Shown: positions 27,264 to 36,659 of the stretch, in pieces
How the letters are laid out: every line of letters begins with the position of its first letter
Numbering within the stretch: the stretch's first letter is position 1
Source of the DNA: Azoarcus sp. DN11
Lineage (GTDB): Bacteria; Pseudomonadota; Gammaproteobacteria; Burkholderiales; Rhodocyclaceae
Direction: 5' to 3'
DNA: 64,000 nucleotides
NCBI RefSeq assembly: GCF_003628555.1
Contig: NZ_CP021731.1
Coordinates: 372,001-436,000 of the forward strand
Made by a program: the position numbers and the translations under genes
The notes under the pieces: generated by a model
Told to the model about the DNA's origin: nothing
Seen by the model: only the letters and a program-made list of their open reading frames with translations
The model's database searches: none

Positions 27264-28526
27264 ATGACTGAGGCGACGACCGTACAGATGCTCGCGGCCG
27301 GCCTGTTTGCACTGGCCATCCTCCACACCTTCTCGACCAGGTTCTTCGAGCAGCTCGCGCATCGCCATCCGGCGCACGCCGGCGTGTTCCACCTGCTCGG
27401 CGAGGTCGAGGTCGTGTTCGGCTTCTGGGCGATGGTGCTGATCGTCGCGATGGGCGTGCTCGCCGGCCGCGGCGAGGCGATCGCCTACCTCGACAGCCGC
27501 AACTTCACCGAGCCGATGTTCGTGTTCGCGATCATGGTGATCGCCGGCAGCCGGCCCATCCTGCGTTTCGCACTGGCGCTCGTGCGCATGGCGGCGACGC
27601 TGTTGCCGCTGCCCGCCAACGTCGCGTTCTACTTCATCACGCTGGCGCTGGTGCCGCTGCTCGGCTCCTTCATCACCGAGCCGGCAGCGATGACGCTCGC
27701 GGCGCTGATCCTGCGCGACCGGTACTTCGCCGACCGCATCTCCACCCGCCTCAAGTACGCGACGATCGGCACGCTGTTCGTGAACGTCTCGATCGGCGGC
27801 ACGCTCACCCCCTTCGCGGCGCCGCCGGTGCTGATGGTGGCCGGCGCCTGGAGCTGGGATACCGCGTTCATGGTCGCGAACTTCGGCTGGAAGGCGCTGC
27901 TCGCGGTCGCGGTCAACGGCCTGGTCGTGACGATGGCGTTCCGCCGCGAACTCGCCGCGCTCGACACGGGCGGCGCGCAGCGGGGCGAGGCGCGCATGCC
28001 GGTGCCCATCGTCGTCGTGCACCTGCTGTTCCTCGCCGGCGTCGTCGCGTTCGCGCACCACCCGGCCGTGTTCATGGGCCTGCTGCTGTTCTTCCTCGGC
28101 TTCGCGACCGCTTACGAGCGCTACCAGGATCGCCTGATCCTGCGCGAAGGCCTGCTGGTCGCGTTCTTCCTCGCCGGGCTCGTCGTGCTCGGCGGGCAGC
28201 AGTCGTGGTGGTTGCAGCCGCTGCTCACCGGCATGGACGCGACCACCGTGTACTTCGGCGCGACCGCGCTCACGGCCGTCACCGACAACGCCGCGCTGAC
28301 CTACCTCGGCTCGCTGGTGCAGGGCCTGTCGCCGGAATTCAAGTACGCGCTGGTCGCCGGCGCGGTCACCGGCGGCGGCCTCACGGTCATCGCCAACGCG
28401 CCCAATCCGGCCGGTTTCGCGATCCTGCGCGGAAACTTTCCCGACGAGGCCATCCACCCGCTCGGCCTGCTGCTCGCCGCGCTGCCGTCGACCCTGGTCG
28501 CGATCATCGCCTTCCAGCTGCTGTAG
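27264..28526 (+). CDS. Putative Na+/H+ antiporter (DUF1504-type)
   Basis: A 420-aa polytopic protein with about eleven to twelve hydrophobic stretches. It resembles the 'putative Na+/H+ antiporter' family (PF07399 as I recall it). Polar motifs inside the membrane region include FITEPAAMTLAALILRDRYF, and near the C terminus ALTAVTDNAALTYLG and ANAPNPAGFAIL, which have the Asn/Asp/Pro character of ion-transporter helices. Function rests on family naming only. A ribosome site AAGGAAAAA precedes the ATG; the 105-nt gap from the LysR gene could hold a promoter, so co-transcription is uncertain. Confidence 0.85.
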   Translation: MTEATTVQMLAAGLFALAILHTFSTRFFEQLAHRHPAHAGVFHLLGEVEVVFGFWAMVLIVAMGVLAGRGEAIAYLDSRNFTEPMFVFAIMVIAGSRPILRFALALVRMAATLLPLPANVAFYFITLALVPLLGSFITEPAAMTLAALILRDRYFADRISTRLKYATIGTLFVNVSIGGTLTPFAAPPVLMVAGAWSWDTAFMVANFGWKALLAVAVNGLVVTMAFRRELAALDTGGAQRGEARMPVPIVVVHLLFLAGVVAFAHHPAVFMGLLLFFLGFATAYERYQDRLILREGLLVAFFLAGLVVLGGQQSWWLQPLLTGMDATTVYFGATALTAVTDNAALTYLGSLVQGLSPEFKYALVAGAVTGGGLTVIANAPNPAGFAILRGNFPDEAIHPLGLLLAALPSTLVAIIAFQLL

Positions 28527-28538
28527 GCGGGCTGCGCC

Positions 28539-29057
28539 TCAGGCGGGCGCTGCGCCGAGCAGCGCCTCGTACAGCGCGAGATCGCCCGCCGAAAAGCAGC
28601 AGAAGATGACTTCCGCGATCGCCGGCAGGGCCGCGACGCATTCGCGCACGGTCGCCACCGCGATGCGCGCGGCCTCGTCCTTGGGGTAGCCGTATACACC
28701 GGTGCTGATGCCCGGAAACGCCACCGTCGCCGCGCCGTTCGCCGCCGCCACTTCGAGCGAACGCCGGTAGCACGACGCCAGCAGCGCTGGCTCGCCGCGC
28801 GTGCCGCCGTGCCACACCGGGCCCACGGTGTGGATCACGAAGCGCGCCGGCAGGCGGTAGCCCCGGGTCAGCTTCGCCTCGCCCGTCGGGCAGCCGCCCA
28901 GGCCGCGGCATTCCTGCAGCAGCTCGGGGCCGGCCGCGCGGTGGATCGCGCCATCCACGCCGCCCCCGCCCAGCAGCGAGGAATTCGCGGCATTGACGAT
29001 CGCATCGACGGGCAGCGTCGTGATGTCGGCCTGAAGGGCGCGGAGCCTCGCGGTCAT
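28539..29057 (-). CDS. Macro-domain ADP-ribose hydrolase (YmdB-like)
   Basis: A 172-aa single macro domain. Diagnostic segments are [34 protein letters not shown] and [13 protein letters not shown], the loops that hold ADP-ribose. Characterised relatives remove the acetyl group from O-acetyl-ADP-ribose or release ADP-ribose from proteins, and E. coli YmdB also modulates RNase III. The gene lies 86 nt downstream of mmsA on the same strand, and a long inverted repeat covers its ribosome site (GGAGG), described separately. Physiological substrate unknown. Confidence 0.92.
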   Translation of the reverse strand: MTARLRALQADITTLPVDAIVNAANSSLLGGGGVDGAIHRAAGPELLQECRGLGGCPTGEAKLTRGYRLPARFVIHTVGPVWHGGTRGEPALLASCYRRSLEVAAANGAATVAFPGISTGVYGYPKDEAARIAVATVRECVAALPAIAEVIFCCFSAGDLALYEALLGAAPA

Positions 29058-29066
29058 GGCGGATGC

Positions 29067-29116
29067 CTCCGGGAAATGGGGAAGGGGCGCGCCGGGGGCA
29101 CGCCCTGTTCCCGGAG
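29067..29116 (-). promoter_or_regulatory. Long inverted repeat overlapping the macro-gene ribosome site
   Basis: CTCCGGGAA (29067-29075) and TTCCCGGAG (29108-29116) form a perfect 9-bp stem; inside it AGGGGCG and CGCCCT can pair further. On the minus strand the 3' arm ends in CCCGGAG, overlapping the ribosome site GGAGG (29066-29070) of the macro-domain gene. It may terminate mmsA transcription, or shut translation of the next gene; there is no T-tract, which favours the second reading. Confidence 0.5.
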
Positions 29117-29143
29117 CTTAGCAGCCCGCCGGTGCAGTCGCGC

Positions 29144-30637
29144 TCAGCCGTGGCTCGGGAACGCGAACTGCGCCTTCTCGATGCCCGCCACCGCCCAGCG
29201 CTGCGTCATCGTCTTGCGCCGCGTGTAGAAGCGCACCGCGTCCGGGCCGTAGGCGTACAGATCGCCGAACAGTGAGCGCTTCCAGCCGCCGAAGCTCTGG
29301 CACGCGACCGGCACCGGCAGTGGCACGTTCACGCCGACCATGCCGACCTGCACGGTGTCGGTGAAGTGCCGCGCGACCGCGCCGTCGCGCGTGAACACGC
29401 AGGTGCCGTTGCCGAACTCGTGCGCGTCGATCAGGCGGATCGCCTCTTCGAGGCTCCGCACCCGCAGCACCGCGAGCACCGGCCCGAAGATCTCCTCGCG
29501 ATAGATGCGCATCGACGGCTGGACGTGGTCGAAGAGCGTGCCGCCGAGGAAGAAGCCCTGCTCGTGCCCGGGCACTGTCAGCGCGCGCCCGTCGACGACC
29601 AACTGCGCCCCTTCCTCGGCGCCGAGGTCGATGTAGCTCTTCACCTTGTCACGCTGCGGCCCGGTCACCAGCGGCCCCATGTCGAGGCCGCGCTCCCTGC
29701 CGTTGCCGATGCGCAATTCCTGCACGCGGGGCTTGAGCCTCGCGACCAGCTCGTCGCCGACCTCGTCGCCGACCGCGACGACCACCGAGATCGCCATGCA
29801 GCGCTCGCCGCAGGAGCCGTACGCCGCGCCCATGATCGCGTTGACCGCGCTGTCGAGGTCGGCGTCGGGCATCACGACGGCGTGGTTCTTCGCGCCGCCC
29901 AGTGCCTGCACGCGCTTGCCGTGCGCGGTGCCGGTCCGGTAGATGTATTCGGCGATCGGCGTCGAGCCGACGAAGCTCACCGCCTGCACGCGCGGATCGG
30001 TGAGCAGCGTATCGACCGCCTCCTTGTCGCCATTGACGACGTTGAACACGCCCGCCGGCAGGCCCGCTTCGGTCAGCAGTTCGGCCAGCAGCATCGACGT
30101 CGACGGATCCTTCTCCGAGGGCTTCAGCACGAAGGTGTTGCCGCAGGCGATCGCCATCGGGAACATCCACATCGGCACCATCGCCGGGAAGTTGAACGGC
30201 GTGATGCCGGCGACCACCCCCAGCGGCGGGAATTCGGACCACGAGTCGATGTCAGGCCCGACGTCGCGGCTGTGCTCGCCCTTCAGGAATTCGGGCGCGC
30301 CGCAGGCGTACTCGACGACCTCGATGCCGCGCGCGAGCTCCCCGTGTGCGTCCTCCCACACCTTGCCGTGCTCCTCGACGATCGCCGCGACGATGCGGTC
30401 GGCGTTGCGCTCGAGGAGCTCCTTGAACTTGAACAGGATCCGCGCGCGCTTCAGCGGCGGCGTCTTGCGCCACGCCGGGAAAGCGTCCGCGGCGGCGGTG
30501 ATCGCCTGTTCGACGGTCGCCTGCGAGGCCATCGCCACCCGGCGCACGGGCTCGCCGAGGGCGGGGTTATGAACGGGTTGCGCGCGGGTTTCGTCGGCGA
30601 CACGGGCGCCGGCGATGTAGTGTCCCAAGGTTTCCAT
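29144..30637 (-). CDS. mmsA: Methylmalonate/malonate-semialdehyde dehydrogenase (CoA-acylating)
   Basis: A 497-aa aldehyde dehydrogenase of the MmsA type. NAD-site motif [19 protein letters not shown], then [22 protein letters not shown] and the probable catalytic cysteine Cys280 in GSCGERCMA. MmsA-type enzymes form acetyl-CoA or propionyl-CoA from malonate or methylmalonate semialdehyde. Being 26 nt downstream of a beta-alanine-type aminotransferase, its likely role here is the second step of beta-alanine catabolism (BauC-like): malonate semialdehyde to acetyl-CoA and CO2. The ATG at 30637 is preceded by GAGAGAC. A role in valine or inositol breakdown is the alternative. Confidence 0.93.
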   Translation of the reverse strand: METLGHYIAGARVADETRAQPVHNPALGEPVRRVAMASQATVEQAITAAADAFPAWRKTPPLKRARILFKFKELLERNADRIVAAIVEEHGKVWEDAHGELARGIEVVEYACGAPEFLKGEHSRDVGPDIDSWSEFPPLGVVAGITPFNFPAMVPMWMFPMAIACGNTFVLKPSEKDPSTSMLLAELLTEAGLPAGVFNVVNGDKEAVDTLLTDPRVQAVSFVGSTPIAEYIYRTGTAHGKRVQALGGAKNHAVVMPDADLDSAVNAIMGAAYGSCGERCMAISVVVAVGDEVGDELVARLKPRVQELRIGNGRERGLDMGPLVTGPQRDKVKSYIDLGAEEGAQLVVDGRALTVPGHEQGFFLGGTLFDHVQPSMRIYREEIFGPVLAVLRVRSLEEAIRLIDAHEFGNGTCVFTRDGAVARHFTDTVQVGMVGVNVPLPVPVACQSFGGWKRSLFGDLYAYGPDAVRFYTRRKTMTQRWAVAGIEKAQFAFPSHG

Positions 30638-30663
30638 GCTTGTCTCTCGTAAAGGGTGGGGGG

Positions 30664-31971
30664 TCAGGTGACGCTGCGGATCGCCTGGCGCACGGTGTCG
30701 AAGATGCGTCCAAGCTCGTCGGGCGTCGAATCGAGGAAGGGGGAGCACTGCAGGATGTCGCCGCCATTGCGGATCACGACCCCCGCCTCGAAGCATTTCA
30801 GGAACACGTCGAAGCCGCGCGCCCCCGGCGCACCGTCGCGCGGCGCGAGCTCGATGCCGCCCATCAGGCCGAAATTGCGGATATCGACGACGTTCGGCTC
30901 CCCGCGCAAGGAATGGATCATTTCCTCGAACACAGGTTCCACGCCGCGGGCGCGCGCGAAGCTGTCCTCCTCGCGGTAGGCGGCGAGCGTGGCGAGGCCC
31001 GCGGCGGCGGCGAGCGGGTGGCCGGAATAGGTGTAGCCGTGGAAGAGCTCGACCACGTGCTCCGGCCCCTGCATCAGCGCGTTGTAGATCGTGTCGCGCA
31101 CGATCACTGCGCCCATCGGCACGACGCCGTTGGTGAGCCCCTTCGCGGTCGTGATGAGGTCCGGCATCACGCCGAAACGCGTCGAGGCGAAAGGCGCGCC
31201 GACGCGGCCGAAGGCGGTGATCACCTCGTCGAAGATCAGCAGGATGCCGTACCGGTCGCAGAGTTCGCGCAGGCGCTGCAGGTAGCCGATCGGCGGCACG
31301 AGGATGCCGGTCGAGCCCGCGACCGGCTCGACGATCACCGCGGCGATGTTCGATGCGTCGTGCAGCGCGCACAGGTGTTCGAGGTCGTCCGCGAGCTGCG
31401 CGCCCCACGCCGGCTGGCCTTTCGAGAACGCCATGTCCGCGGCGCTGTATGTATGACGGATATGGTCGACGCCGGGCAGCAGCGCCGCACTGAACACCTT
31501 GCGGTTGCCCGGGATGCCGCCCACCGACAGGCCGCCGAAATTCACGCCGTGGTAGCCGCGCTCGCGCCCGATCAGCCGCGTGCGCTGGCCTTCGCCGCGC
31601 GCGCGGTGGTAGGCGAGCGCGATCTTCAGCGCGGTGTCGGCCGACTCCGAGCCCGAGTTCGTGAAGAACACCTTGCCCATGCCCGCCGGCGCCAGCGCCG
31701 CGACGTCGCGCGCCAGCGCGATCGCCTTGTCGTTCGCCACCTGGAAGCTCATCGCATAGTCGAGGGTGGCGACCTGCTCCTGCACCGCCGCGACGATCTT
31801 CGGATGGCAGTGTCCGAGGCCCGAGGTCCACAGGCCCGAGAAACCGTCGAGGAGCTGCCGGCCGTCCTCGGTCGTGTAGTAGTGGCCGCGCGCGCCGGTG
31901 ATGACGCGGGGCGATTTCCAGAACGCGCGGTTGGCGGTGAAGGGCAGCCAGAAAGCCTGGTCGTGGGACAT
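30664..31971 (-). CDS. bauA: Omega-amino acid (beta-alanine)-pyruvate aminotransferase
   Basis: A 435-aa class III PLP aminotransferase. Key features: [14 protein letters not shown] (phosphate cup), [15 protein letters not shown], the Asp of [13 protein letters not shown] that contacts the pyridine nitrogen, and the Schiff-base Lys in TTAKGLTNG. The N-terminal stretch ([30 protein letters not shown]) is characteristic of beta-alanine-pyruvate enzymes of the Pseudomonas BauA type. It converts beta-alanine and pyruvate to malonate semialdehyde and alanine, and feeds the MmsA-type enzyme encoded next. Some members also accept taurine or other omega-amines, so the substrate is probable, not certain. 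Divergent from a LysR gene. Confidence 0.9.
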   Translation of the reverse strand: MSHDQAFWLPFTANRAFWKSPRVITGARGHYYTTEDGRQLLDGFSGLWTSGLGHCHPKIVAAVQEQVATLDYAMSFQVANDKAIALARDVAALAPAGMGKVFFTNSGSESADTALKIALAYHRARGEGQRTRLIGRERGYHGVNFGGLSVGGIPGNRKVFSAALLPGVDHIRHTYSAADMAFSKGQPAWGAQLADDLEHLCALHDASNIAAVIVEPVAGSTGILVPPIGYLQRLRELCDRYGILLIFDEVITAFGRVGAPFASTRFGVMPDLITTAKGLTNGVVPMGAVIVRDTIYNALMQGPEHVVELFHGYTYSGHPLAAAAGLATLAAYREEDSFARARGVEPVFEEMIHSLRGEPNVVDIRNFGLMGGIELAPRDGAPGARGFDVFLKCFEAGVVIRNGGDILQCSPFLDSTPDELGRIFDTVRQAIRSVT

Positions 31972-32033
31972 GCGGAACTCCTTGTGGGGGTTGCGGCCAT
32001 CCTACGGCGGGCGATGAGTGCAGAAAATCACAA

Positions 32034-32047
32034 CTTGCGTACGCAAG
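32034..32047. promoter_or_regulatory. Perfect palindrome, probable LysR-type operator
   Basis: CTTGCGTACGCAAG is a perfect 14-bp palindrome in the 103-bp region between bauA and the divergent LysR gene. It is 28 bp before the regulator start and 63 bp before bauA, a normal place for a LysR recognition site. Confidence 0.65.
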
Positions 32048-32074
32048 GTTTCGAGTTGATGAAACAATGCCCGC

Positions 32075-33010
32075 ATGAAACCGCGTGCCCTCCTCGCCAG
32101 CCTCGCCGAAGCCGACCTGCGCCTGCTGCGCGTGTTCATCGCGATCGCCGAGTCCGGCGGCCTCGCCGCGGCCGAGCTGCGCCTCAACATCAGCCGTTCG
32201 GTGATCAGCCGCCACCTCAAGGACCTCGAGCTGCGCCTCGGCGTGCGCCTGTGCGAGCGCGGCCGCGCCGGTTTCGCGCTCACCGAGGAAGGGCAGGTGG
32301 TGCTCGGTGCGGCACGGCGGCTCCTCGCGCAGATCGAGGCTTTCCGCGGCGAAGTCGCCGAGTTGCACGCCGGGATGCGCGGCGAGCTCAACCTCGTGAT
32401 GTTCGACAAGATCGTGTCCAACCCCGGCTGCCGCCTCGCCGACGCGATTGCCGCCTTCGGCGCCGAGGCGCCTGCGGTGACGCTCAACGTCTTCGTCGCC
32501 GGCAGCAGCGAGATCGAGAAGGGCCTTCTCGAAGGGCGCTTCCACGTCGCCGTCCATCCCTTCCACCGCGCCAGCGACAGCTTCACCTCGGTGCCGCTGT
32601 TCGACGAGTTCCTGCCGCTCTACGCTGCGCCGTGCCACCCGCTGCTCGCCGGCGGGCGCCTGCCGTCCGACGACGAACTGCGCCGCGCGGCCTTCGTCGG
32701 GCTCGGCTACCACTCGCCCAACATGGAGCACTTCTGGCGCCTGGGCCTGCAGCCGGCCGCGCGTGCCTTCGAGCAGGAGGCGAGCGTGCTGCTGATCCGC
32801 TCGGGGCGCTACGTCGGCTTCCTGCCGGACCACTACGCGCAGGCCTTCGAGGCGCGCGGCGAGATCGTGCGCATCCCGTCCGAAACCCTGCGTTATGCGT
32901 GCGAATGGCAGGCGTCGACGGCGCGCACGCCCCCTCCGGGACGCGTGGCGCGGCGTTTCGTGGAGATTCTCGTCGCCCTGCATGCTCCCGCAGCGCCGTC
33001 CGGGGCCTGA
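32075..33010 (+). CDS. LysR-family transcriptional regulator of the bauA-mmsA operon
   Basis: A 311-aa LTTR: helix-turn-helix at about 18-72 ([38 protein letters not shown]), then the two-lobed effector domain. It is transcribed away from bauA with a palindrome between them, so it probably activates the beta-alanine genes in response to beta-alanine or malonate semialdehyde; this is inference from layout. Compared with most LTTRs, the N terminus has about 15 additional residues before the first helix. No ribosome site is obvious before the ATG. Confidence 0.9.
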   Translation: MKPRALLASLAEADLRLLRVFIAIAESGGLAAAELRLNISRSVISRHLKDLELRLGVRLCERGRAGFALTEEGQVVLGAARRLLAQIEAFRGEVAELHAGMRGELNLVMFDKIVSNPGCRLADAIAAFGAEAPAVTLNVFVAGSSEIEKGLLEGRFHVAVHPFHRASDSFTSVPLFDEFLPLYAAPCHPLLAGGRLPSDDELRRAAFVGLGYHSPNMEHFWRLGLQPAARAFEQEASVLLIRSGRYVGFLPDHYAQAFEARGEIVRIPSETLRYACEWQASTARTPPPGRVARRFVEILVALHAPAAPSGA

Positions 33011-33215
33011 AATGGCTGCTCCGGAGCGGATTCCGGCCCGTTTTCACCGCGAAAGCGCCGATTGCGCGGCGACGGTGGGCAGACGAGTTTCGGCGGCTGC
33101 GTATTTGCCCTTATTCCGATTTGCCGTACGACACCCGAAAATGTGTCCATGGCATCGAAACATGCTCAGGAATTCGTATCTTTGATGCGGATGAATGCCC
33201 CGCAAACCGCGACAA

Positions 33216-33224
33216 TGCTAGAAT
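33216..33224 (+). promoter_or_regulatory. Extended -10 promoter of the HU gene
   Basis: TGCTAGAAT gives a -10 hexamer TAGAAT (33219-33224) with the TGn extension; the -35 region is poor, as usual for extended -10 promoters. It lies about 54 nt before the hupB start codon. Confidence 0.5.
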
Positions 33225-33277
33225 CCGGCCGTTAGATGTGCAGCACCGAACAACTCACACACCAATCGAGGTAAAGC

Positions 33278-33553
33278 ATGAACAAAGGTGAATTCGTCGA
33301 AGCCCTGGCTGACCGTCTGGACGTCTCGCGCGCCCAGGCCGACCGCGCCCTGTCCGCCGTGCTGGACATCATCGCCGAGCGCATGGCCGCCGGCGAGAAA
33401 GTGTCGTTCACGGGCTTCGGCTCCTTCGAGGTGTCCGAGCGTGCCGAGCGTACCGGCCGCAACCCGCAGACCGGCGCCTCGATCAAGATCGCCGCGTCGC
33501 GCGTGCCGAAGTTCTCGGCCGGCGCGACGCTGAAGGGTGCCGTCAACGGCTGA
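33278..33553 (+). CDS. hupB: DNA-binding protein HU
   Basis: A 91-aa HU/IHF-family protein. The body MNKGEFVEALADRLDVSRAQ, the turn VSFTGFGSFEV and the beta-arm RTGRNPQTG (with the intercalating Pro) are diagnostic. HU is an abundant nucleoid protein that bends DNA without sequence specificity. The length fits HU rather than the longer IHF subunits. The ribosome site is a modest GAGGTAAAG. It is a single-gene unit with an extended -10 promoter upstream and a strong intrinsic terminator downstream. Confidence 0.97.
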   Translation: MNKGEFVEALADRLDVSRAQADRALSAVLDIIAERMAAGEKVSFTGFGSFEVSERAERTGRNPQTGASIKIAASRVPKFSAGATLKGAVNG

Positions 33554-33582
33554 TCCCGCCGTCTCGCAAGGAAGTGATGCGG

Positions 33583-33620
33583 AGGCCCGGTGCCGGATGG
33601 CGCCGGGCCTCGTTTTTTTT
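33583..33620 (+). terminator. Intrinsic terminator after hupB
   Basis: AGGCCCGG (33583-33590) pairs with CCGGGCCT (33603-33610); the stem continues inward to 12 bp with one G-T pair and a 4-nt loop, and is followed by CG and eight T residues (33613-33620). Confidence 0.93.
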
Positions 33621-34011
33621 CTGCTTTCCTGCAGGCGCAAAATCGGCTACCATTACGCCCGTTGTGCAATGCAGCAGTCGGTTTTATTTCAGGTCTTGAC
33701 TCGCGGAACAGGATTCCGCGGACCCAGCCGAGGGACTGTATCCACAGCCCCATCGCCCCCGACCCTCCCGTCGAACTCCTCTCGTTCTCCCTGATCGAAA
33801 GGCATCGCGAATGCCGGTTGGTGCCGATGCGCGGTCGCATCCGTCGCCTATAGTTGTTTCTGGTTCGACGGTATCCGACCGGCCCAAGCCCATCGCGCGC
33901 TTGCCGCCACCGCGTCCCCCGTGGACGGTGCGATGCCTTTTCATTGGTCCGCCAAAGCGGACCGTATGCCGTTGCGGCCACCCGCCGCCGCGGCGAACAC
34001 AGGAAGAACCC
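33621..34011 (+). promoter_or_regulatory. Long gene-free leader before the DEAD-box helicase gene
   Basis: These 391 bp contain no credible coding sequence. A stretch of moderate AT content (33650-33700) probably carries the promoter. A perfect 7-bp hairpin, CGCGGAA (33702-33708) with TTCCGCG (33714-33720) and the loop CAGGA, follows it. Long 5' leaders that mediate cold response or autoregulation are known for some RNA helicase genes, and this may be one; that is inference. Confidence 0.5.
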
Positions 34012-35544
34012 ATGACGTTCAACGAACTCGGCCTCAACGAACTGCTGCTGAAGGCCGTCGAATCCACCGGCTACACCGTTCCCACCGAAGTGCAGGCGCA
34101 GGCGATCCCCGCCGCGCTGGCGGGCGCCGACCTGATGGTGTCGTCGCACACCGGCAGCGGCAAGACCGCCGCCTTCACGCTGCCCAGCCTCTCGCGCCTC
34201 GTCGAGCGCAAGCCTGCGCCCGGTGCCGGTCCGCGCGTCCTCGTGTTGACCCCGACGCGCGAGCTCGCGCAGCAGGTCGAGAAGGCCGTGAAGACCTACG
34301 GCCGCCACCTGCGCTGGCTCAACACCGCCTGCCTCGTCGGCGGCGCGCCCTTCTTCGCCCAGGTGAAGCAGCTGCAGCGCCCCGTCGACGTTGTCGTCGC
34401 GACCCCGGGCCGCCTCATCGACCACCTCACTCGCCGCAAGATCAAGCTCTCCGACATCGAGACCCTGGTGCTCGACGAAGCCGACCGCATGCTCGACATG
34501 GGCTTCGTCGAGGACATCGAGACCATCGTCGCCGCGACCCCGGCTTCGCGCCAGACCCTGCTGTTCTCGGCGACGCTGGACGGCGTCGTCGGCAACCTCG
34601 CGAGCAAGCTGCAGCGCAACCCGCAGCGCATCGAGATCGCACCGACGGTCGAGAACCGCGGCAACATCGAACAGCGCCTGATGATGGCCGACAACCTCGT
34701 GCACAAGACGCGTCTGCTGGAGTCGCTGCTCGGCGGTGACGGGCGGCAGCAGGCCGTGGTGTTCACGGCCACCAAGCGCAGCGCCGAGGAAGTGTCCCTG
34801 TCGCTGCAGGAAAAGGGTTTCTCGGCGGCGGCGTTGCATGGCGACATGCACCAGACCGCGCGTAACCGCACGCTGGACAAGCTGCGCCAGGGCCGTATCG
34901 ACGTGCTCGTCGCAACCGACGTCGCCGCGCGCGGCATCGACGTCGCGGGCATCAGCCACGTCATCAACTTCGACCCGCCGCGCCAGGTCGAGGACTACGT
35001 GCACCGCATCGGCCGCACGGGCCGCGCCGGCCGCGACGGCATCGCGATCACGATGTCCGGCCCGCGCGAGATGGGCATCATCCGCGCGATCGAGCGCTTC
35101 ACCGGCAAGCGCATGGACGTGCACGTGATCGAAGGCCTGGAGCCGACCGCGCGCCCGACCTCGCCGCGCCGTCCGGGCGGCGGCAAGCCGGGCTATGGCG
35201 GCGGCCGTCCGTCCGGCGGTTCGGGCTGGAGCCGCGATGCGCGCGACTCGCGTCCGGGCGCCGGCAAGGGCTGGTCGTCGGAAGGGCGTGACGGCAATCG
35301 CGGCGGTTACGGCCGTGACGAGCGCAGCGGTGCCCCGCGCGAGGAGCGTCCCGGCTTCGGTCGCAGCGAGCCCCGCAGTTTCGGCGAGCGCGCCGAGCGC
35401 AGCACCTATCCGCGCGACGAACAGCGCGGCGGCTGGAACCGTGACGACCGCGGTCCGCGCCGCGAAGGTTCGCGCGACGGCGCCCGTTTCGGCAGCGATC
35501 GTCCGGAGGGCGCCCGCCGTCCGCGTCCGGCGGCACGCGGTTGA
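34012..35544 (+). CDS. rhlE: DEAD-box ATP-dependent RNA helicase (RhlE-like)
   Basis: A 510-aa helicase. Q motif YTVPTEVQAQAIP, motif I SHTGSGKT near residue 46, motif Ia TPTRELAQQ, motif II LDEADRMLDMG, motif III SAT, motif IV region VVFTATKRSAEEV, and motif VI HRIGRTGRAGR are all present. From about residue 385 a basic Gly/Arg/Ser-rich tail (repeats like GYGGGRP, RDGNRGGYGRDE) provides non-specific RNA binding, as in RhlE and CsdA-type proteins. It remodels rRNA or mRNA structure, in ribosome assembly or at low temperature. The ATG at 34012 places the Q motif normally; an in-frame extension of 67 codons upstream has no homology character. Assignment to RhlE rather than another DEAD subgroup is tentative. 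Confidence 0.92.
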   Translation: MTFNELGLNELLLKAVESTGYTVPTEVQAQAIPAALAGADLMVSSHTGSGKTAAFTLPSLSRLVERKPAPGAGPRVLVLTPTRELAQQVEKAVKTYGRHLRWLNTACLVGGAPFFAQVKQLQRPVDVVVATPGRLIDHLTRRKIKLSDIETLVLDEADRMLDMGFVEDIETIVAATPASRQTLLFSATLDGVVGNLASKLQRNPQRIEIAPTVENRGNIEQRLMMADNLVHKTRLLESLLGGDGRQQAVVFTATKRSAEEVSLSLQEKGFSAAALHGDMHQTARNRTLDKLRQGRIDVLVATDVAARGIDVAGISHVINFDPPRQVEDYVHRIGRTGRAGRDGIAITMSGPREMGIIRAIERFTGKRMDVHVIEGLEPTARPTSPRRPGGGKPGYGGGRPSGGSGWSRDARDSRPGAGKGWSSEGRDGNRGGYGRDERSGAPREERPGFGRSEPRSFGERAERSTYPRDEQRGGWNRDDRGPRREGSRDGARFGSDRPEGARRPRPAARG

Positions 35545-35593
35545 GTGCGCCTGACTGAGTGAGTTCCCGCCCCCGCAGGGGGCGTAGATGAAA

Positions 35594-35640
35594 GGCAGGG
35601 CCCGGCGGTGCGCTGATGCACTGCCGGGCCCTGCCGTTTT
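35594..35640 (+). terminator. Intrinsic terminator after the helicase gene
   Basis: GGCAGGGCCCGGCGGTGC (35594-35611) pairs with 35618-35635 over 18 bp with a single G-T pair; the loop is GCTGAT and GTTTT follows. An unusually long stem. Confidence 0.9.
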
Positions 35641-35669
35641 GCACCGTGCGGCGGCGCGCCCCGGATCGG

Positions 35670-35696
35670 GAAATGAAAACGGGCCTCGCGGCCCGT
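35670..35696 (-). terminator. Intrinsic terminator of the rib-nusB operon
   Basis: On the minus strand ACGGGCC pairs with GGCCCGT (35690-35696 with 35679-35685) around a 4-nt loop and is followed by TTTCATTT. It lies about 30 nt after the nusB stop. Confidence 0.8.
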
Positions 35697-35725
35697 CTCG
35701 TCTTCCTGCTTGCGCGAGCGGTGCG

Positions 35726-36175
35726 TCAGGCCTTGCCGGTGTCCTTCGCCGCGCTCACCTCGACCGCGCGCAGCTTGGTCGCGAGCTTGTCGAGCACGCC
35801 GTTCACGAAGCGGTGGCCCTCGGTGCCGCCATAGCTCTTCGCCAGTTCGATCGCCTCGTTGATGATCACGCGGTAGGGCGTGTCGAGGCCGTTCTTCAGT
35901 TCGTGCGTCGCGAGCAGCAGGATCGCGCGCTCGACCGGGGAGAGTTCGTCGACGGAGCGGTGGATGAAGGGGACGAACTCCGCCTGCAGCGCCTCGACGT
36001 TGGCGAGCGTGCCGCGCAACAGGCTGACGAAGAATTCGCGGTCGGCCTTGTCGAAGCCGGTGACCTGGGCGACGTGGTCCTCGATCACGGGGACGGAGTT
36101 GCCCGACAGCAGCCACTGGTAGATGCCTTGCAGGGCGAATTCGCGCGCGCGGCGCCGTGCCGCCTTGCCACTCAT
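35726..36175 (-). CDS. nusB: Transcription antitermination factor NusB
   Basis: A 149-aa all-helical protein. The arginine-rich N terminus ([18 protein letters not shown]), [20 protein letters not shown] and [16 protein letters not shown] are diagnostic. NusB binds boxA RNA with ribosomal protein S10 and supports antitermination of rRNA operons. It overlaps ribH by 4 nt, the usual order rib genes-nusB. Length is normal. Confidence 0.97.
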   Translation of the reverse strand: MSGKAARRRAREFALQGIYQWLLSGNSVPVIEDHVAQVTGFDKADREFFVSLLRGTLANVEALQAEFVPFIHRSVDELSPVERAILLLATHELKNGLDTPYRVIINEAIELAKSYGGTEGHRFVNGVLDKLATKLRAVEVSAAKDTGKA

Positions 36176-36642
36176 TTCAGCATCCGCAGCAGGCGGGCCA
36201 TCTCGACCGCGGTGCGCGCGCAGTCGCTGCCTTTTTCCTGCATCCGCGCGAGCGCCTGGTCGTCGTCCTCGGTCGTGAGCACGCCGTTGGCGATCGGCAG
36301 GCCGGTGTCGAGGCCGATGCGGTTGATGCCCGTGCCCATCTCGTTCGAGACCAGCTCGAAGTGGTAGGTTTCACCACGGATCACCGCGCCGAGCGCGATC
36401 AGCGCGTCGTAGCGGCCGCTGCGCGCCATCGCCTGCAGCGTGAGCGGGATCTCCAGCGCGCCGGGGACGGTCGCGATACGGATCAGGTCGGGTGCGACGT
36501 TCAGGCGCAGCAGCTCGGCGGTGCAGGCCGACAGCAGGCCTTCGCACACGTCCTGGTTGAAGCGGCTCATGACGATGCCGATGCGCAGGCCTTGCCCGTT
36601 CAGGTCGGGTTCGAATTCGGGGATGTTGTCGTAACGGGCCAT
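36172..36642 (-). CDS. ribH: 6,7-dimethyl-8-ribityllumazine synthase
   Basis: A 156-aa lumazine synthase. Active-site segments: [13 protein letters not shown] near the N terminus, [28 protein letters not shown] with the catalytic His, and FGVLT-like [12 protein letters not shown]. It condenses 5-amino-6-ribitylaminouracil with 3,4-dihydroxy-2-butanone 4-phosphate, the product of the upstream ribB gene, in riboflavin synthesis. It normally forms an icosahedral or pentameric shell. It lies 75 nt after ribB with a terminator-like hairpin between them, and overlaps nusB. Confidence 0.97.
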   Translation of the reverse strand: MARYDNIPEFEPDLNGQGLRIGIVMSRFNQDVCEGLLSACTAELLRLNVAPDLIRIATVPGALEIPLTLQAMARSGRYDALIALGAVIRGETYHFELVSNEMGTGINRIGLDTGLPIANGVLTTEDDDQALARMQEKGSDCARTAVEMARLLRMLK

Positions 36643-36659
36643 GTTCGATTCTTTTGAAA

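Noticed and set aside
30638..32983. In-frame upstream extension of mmsA across bauA and the LysR gene
   Set aside because: The extension is a shadow of two genes in other frames; the mmsA ATG at 30637 with a ribosome site begins the family homology.
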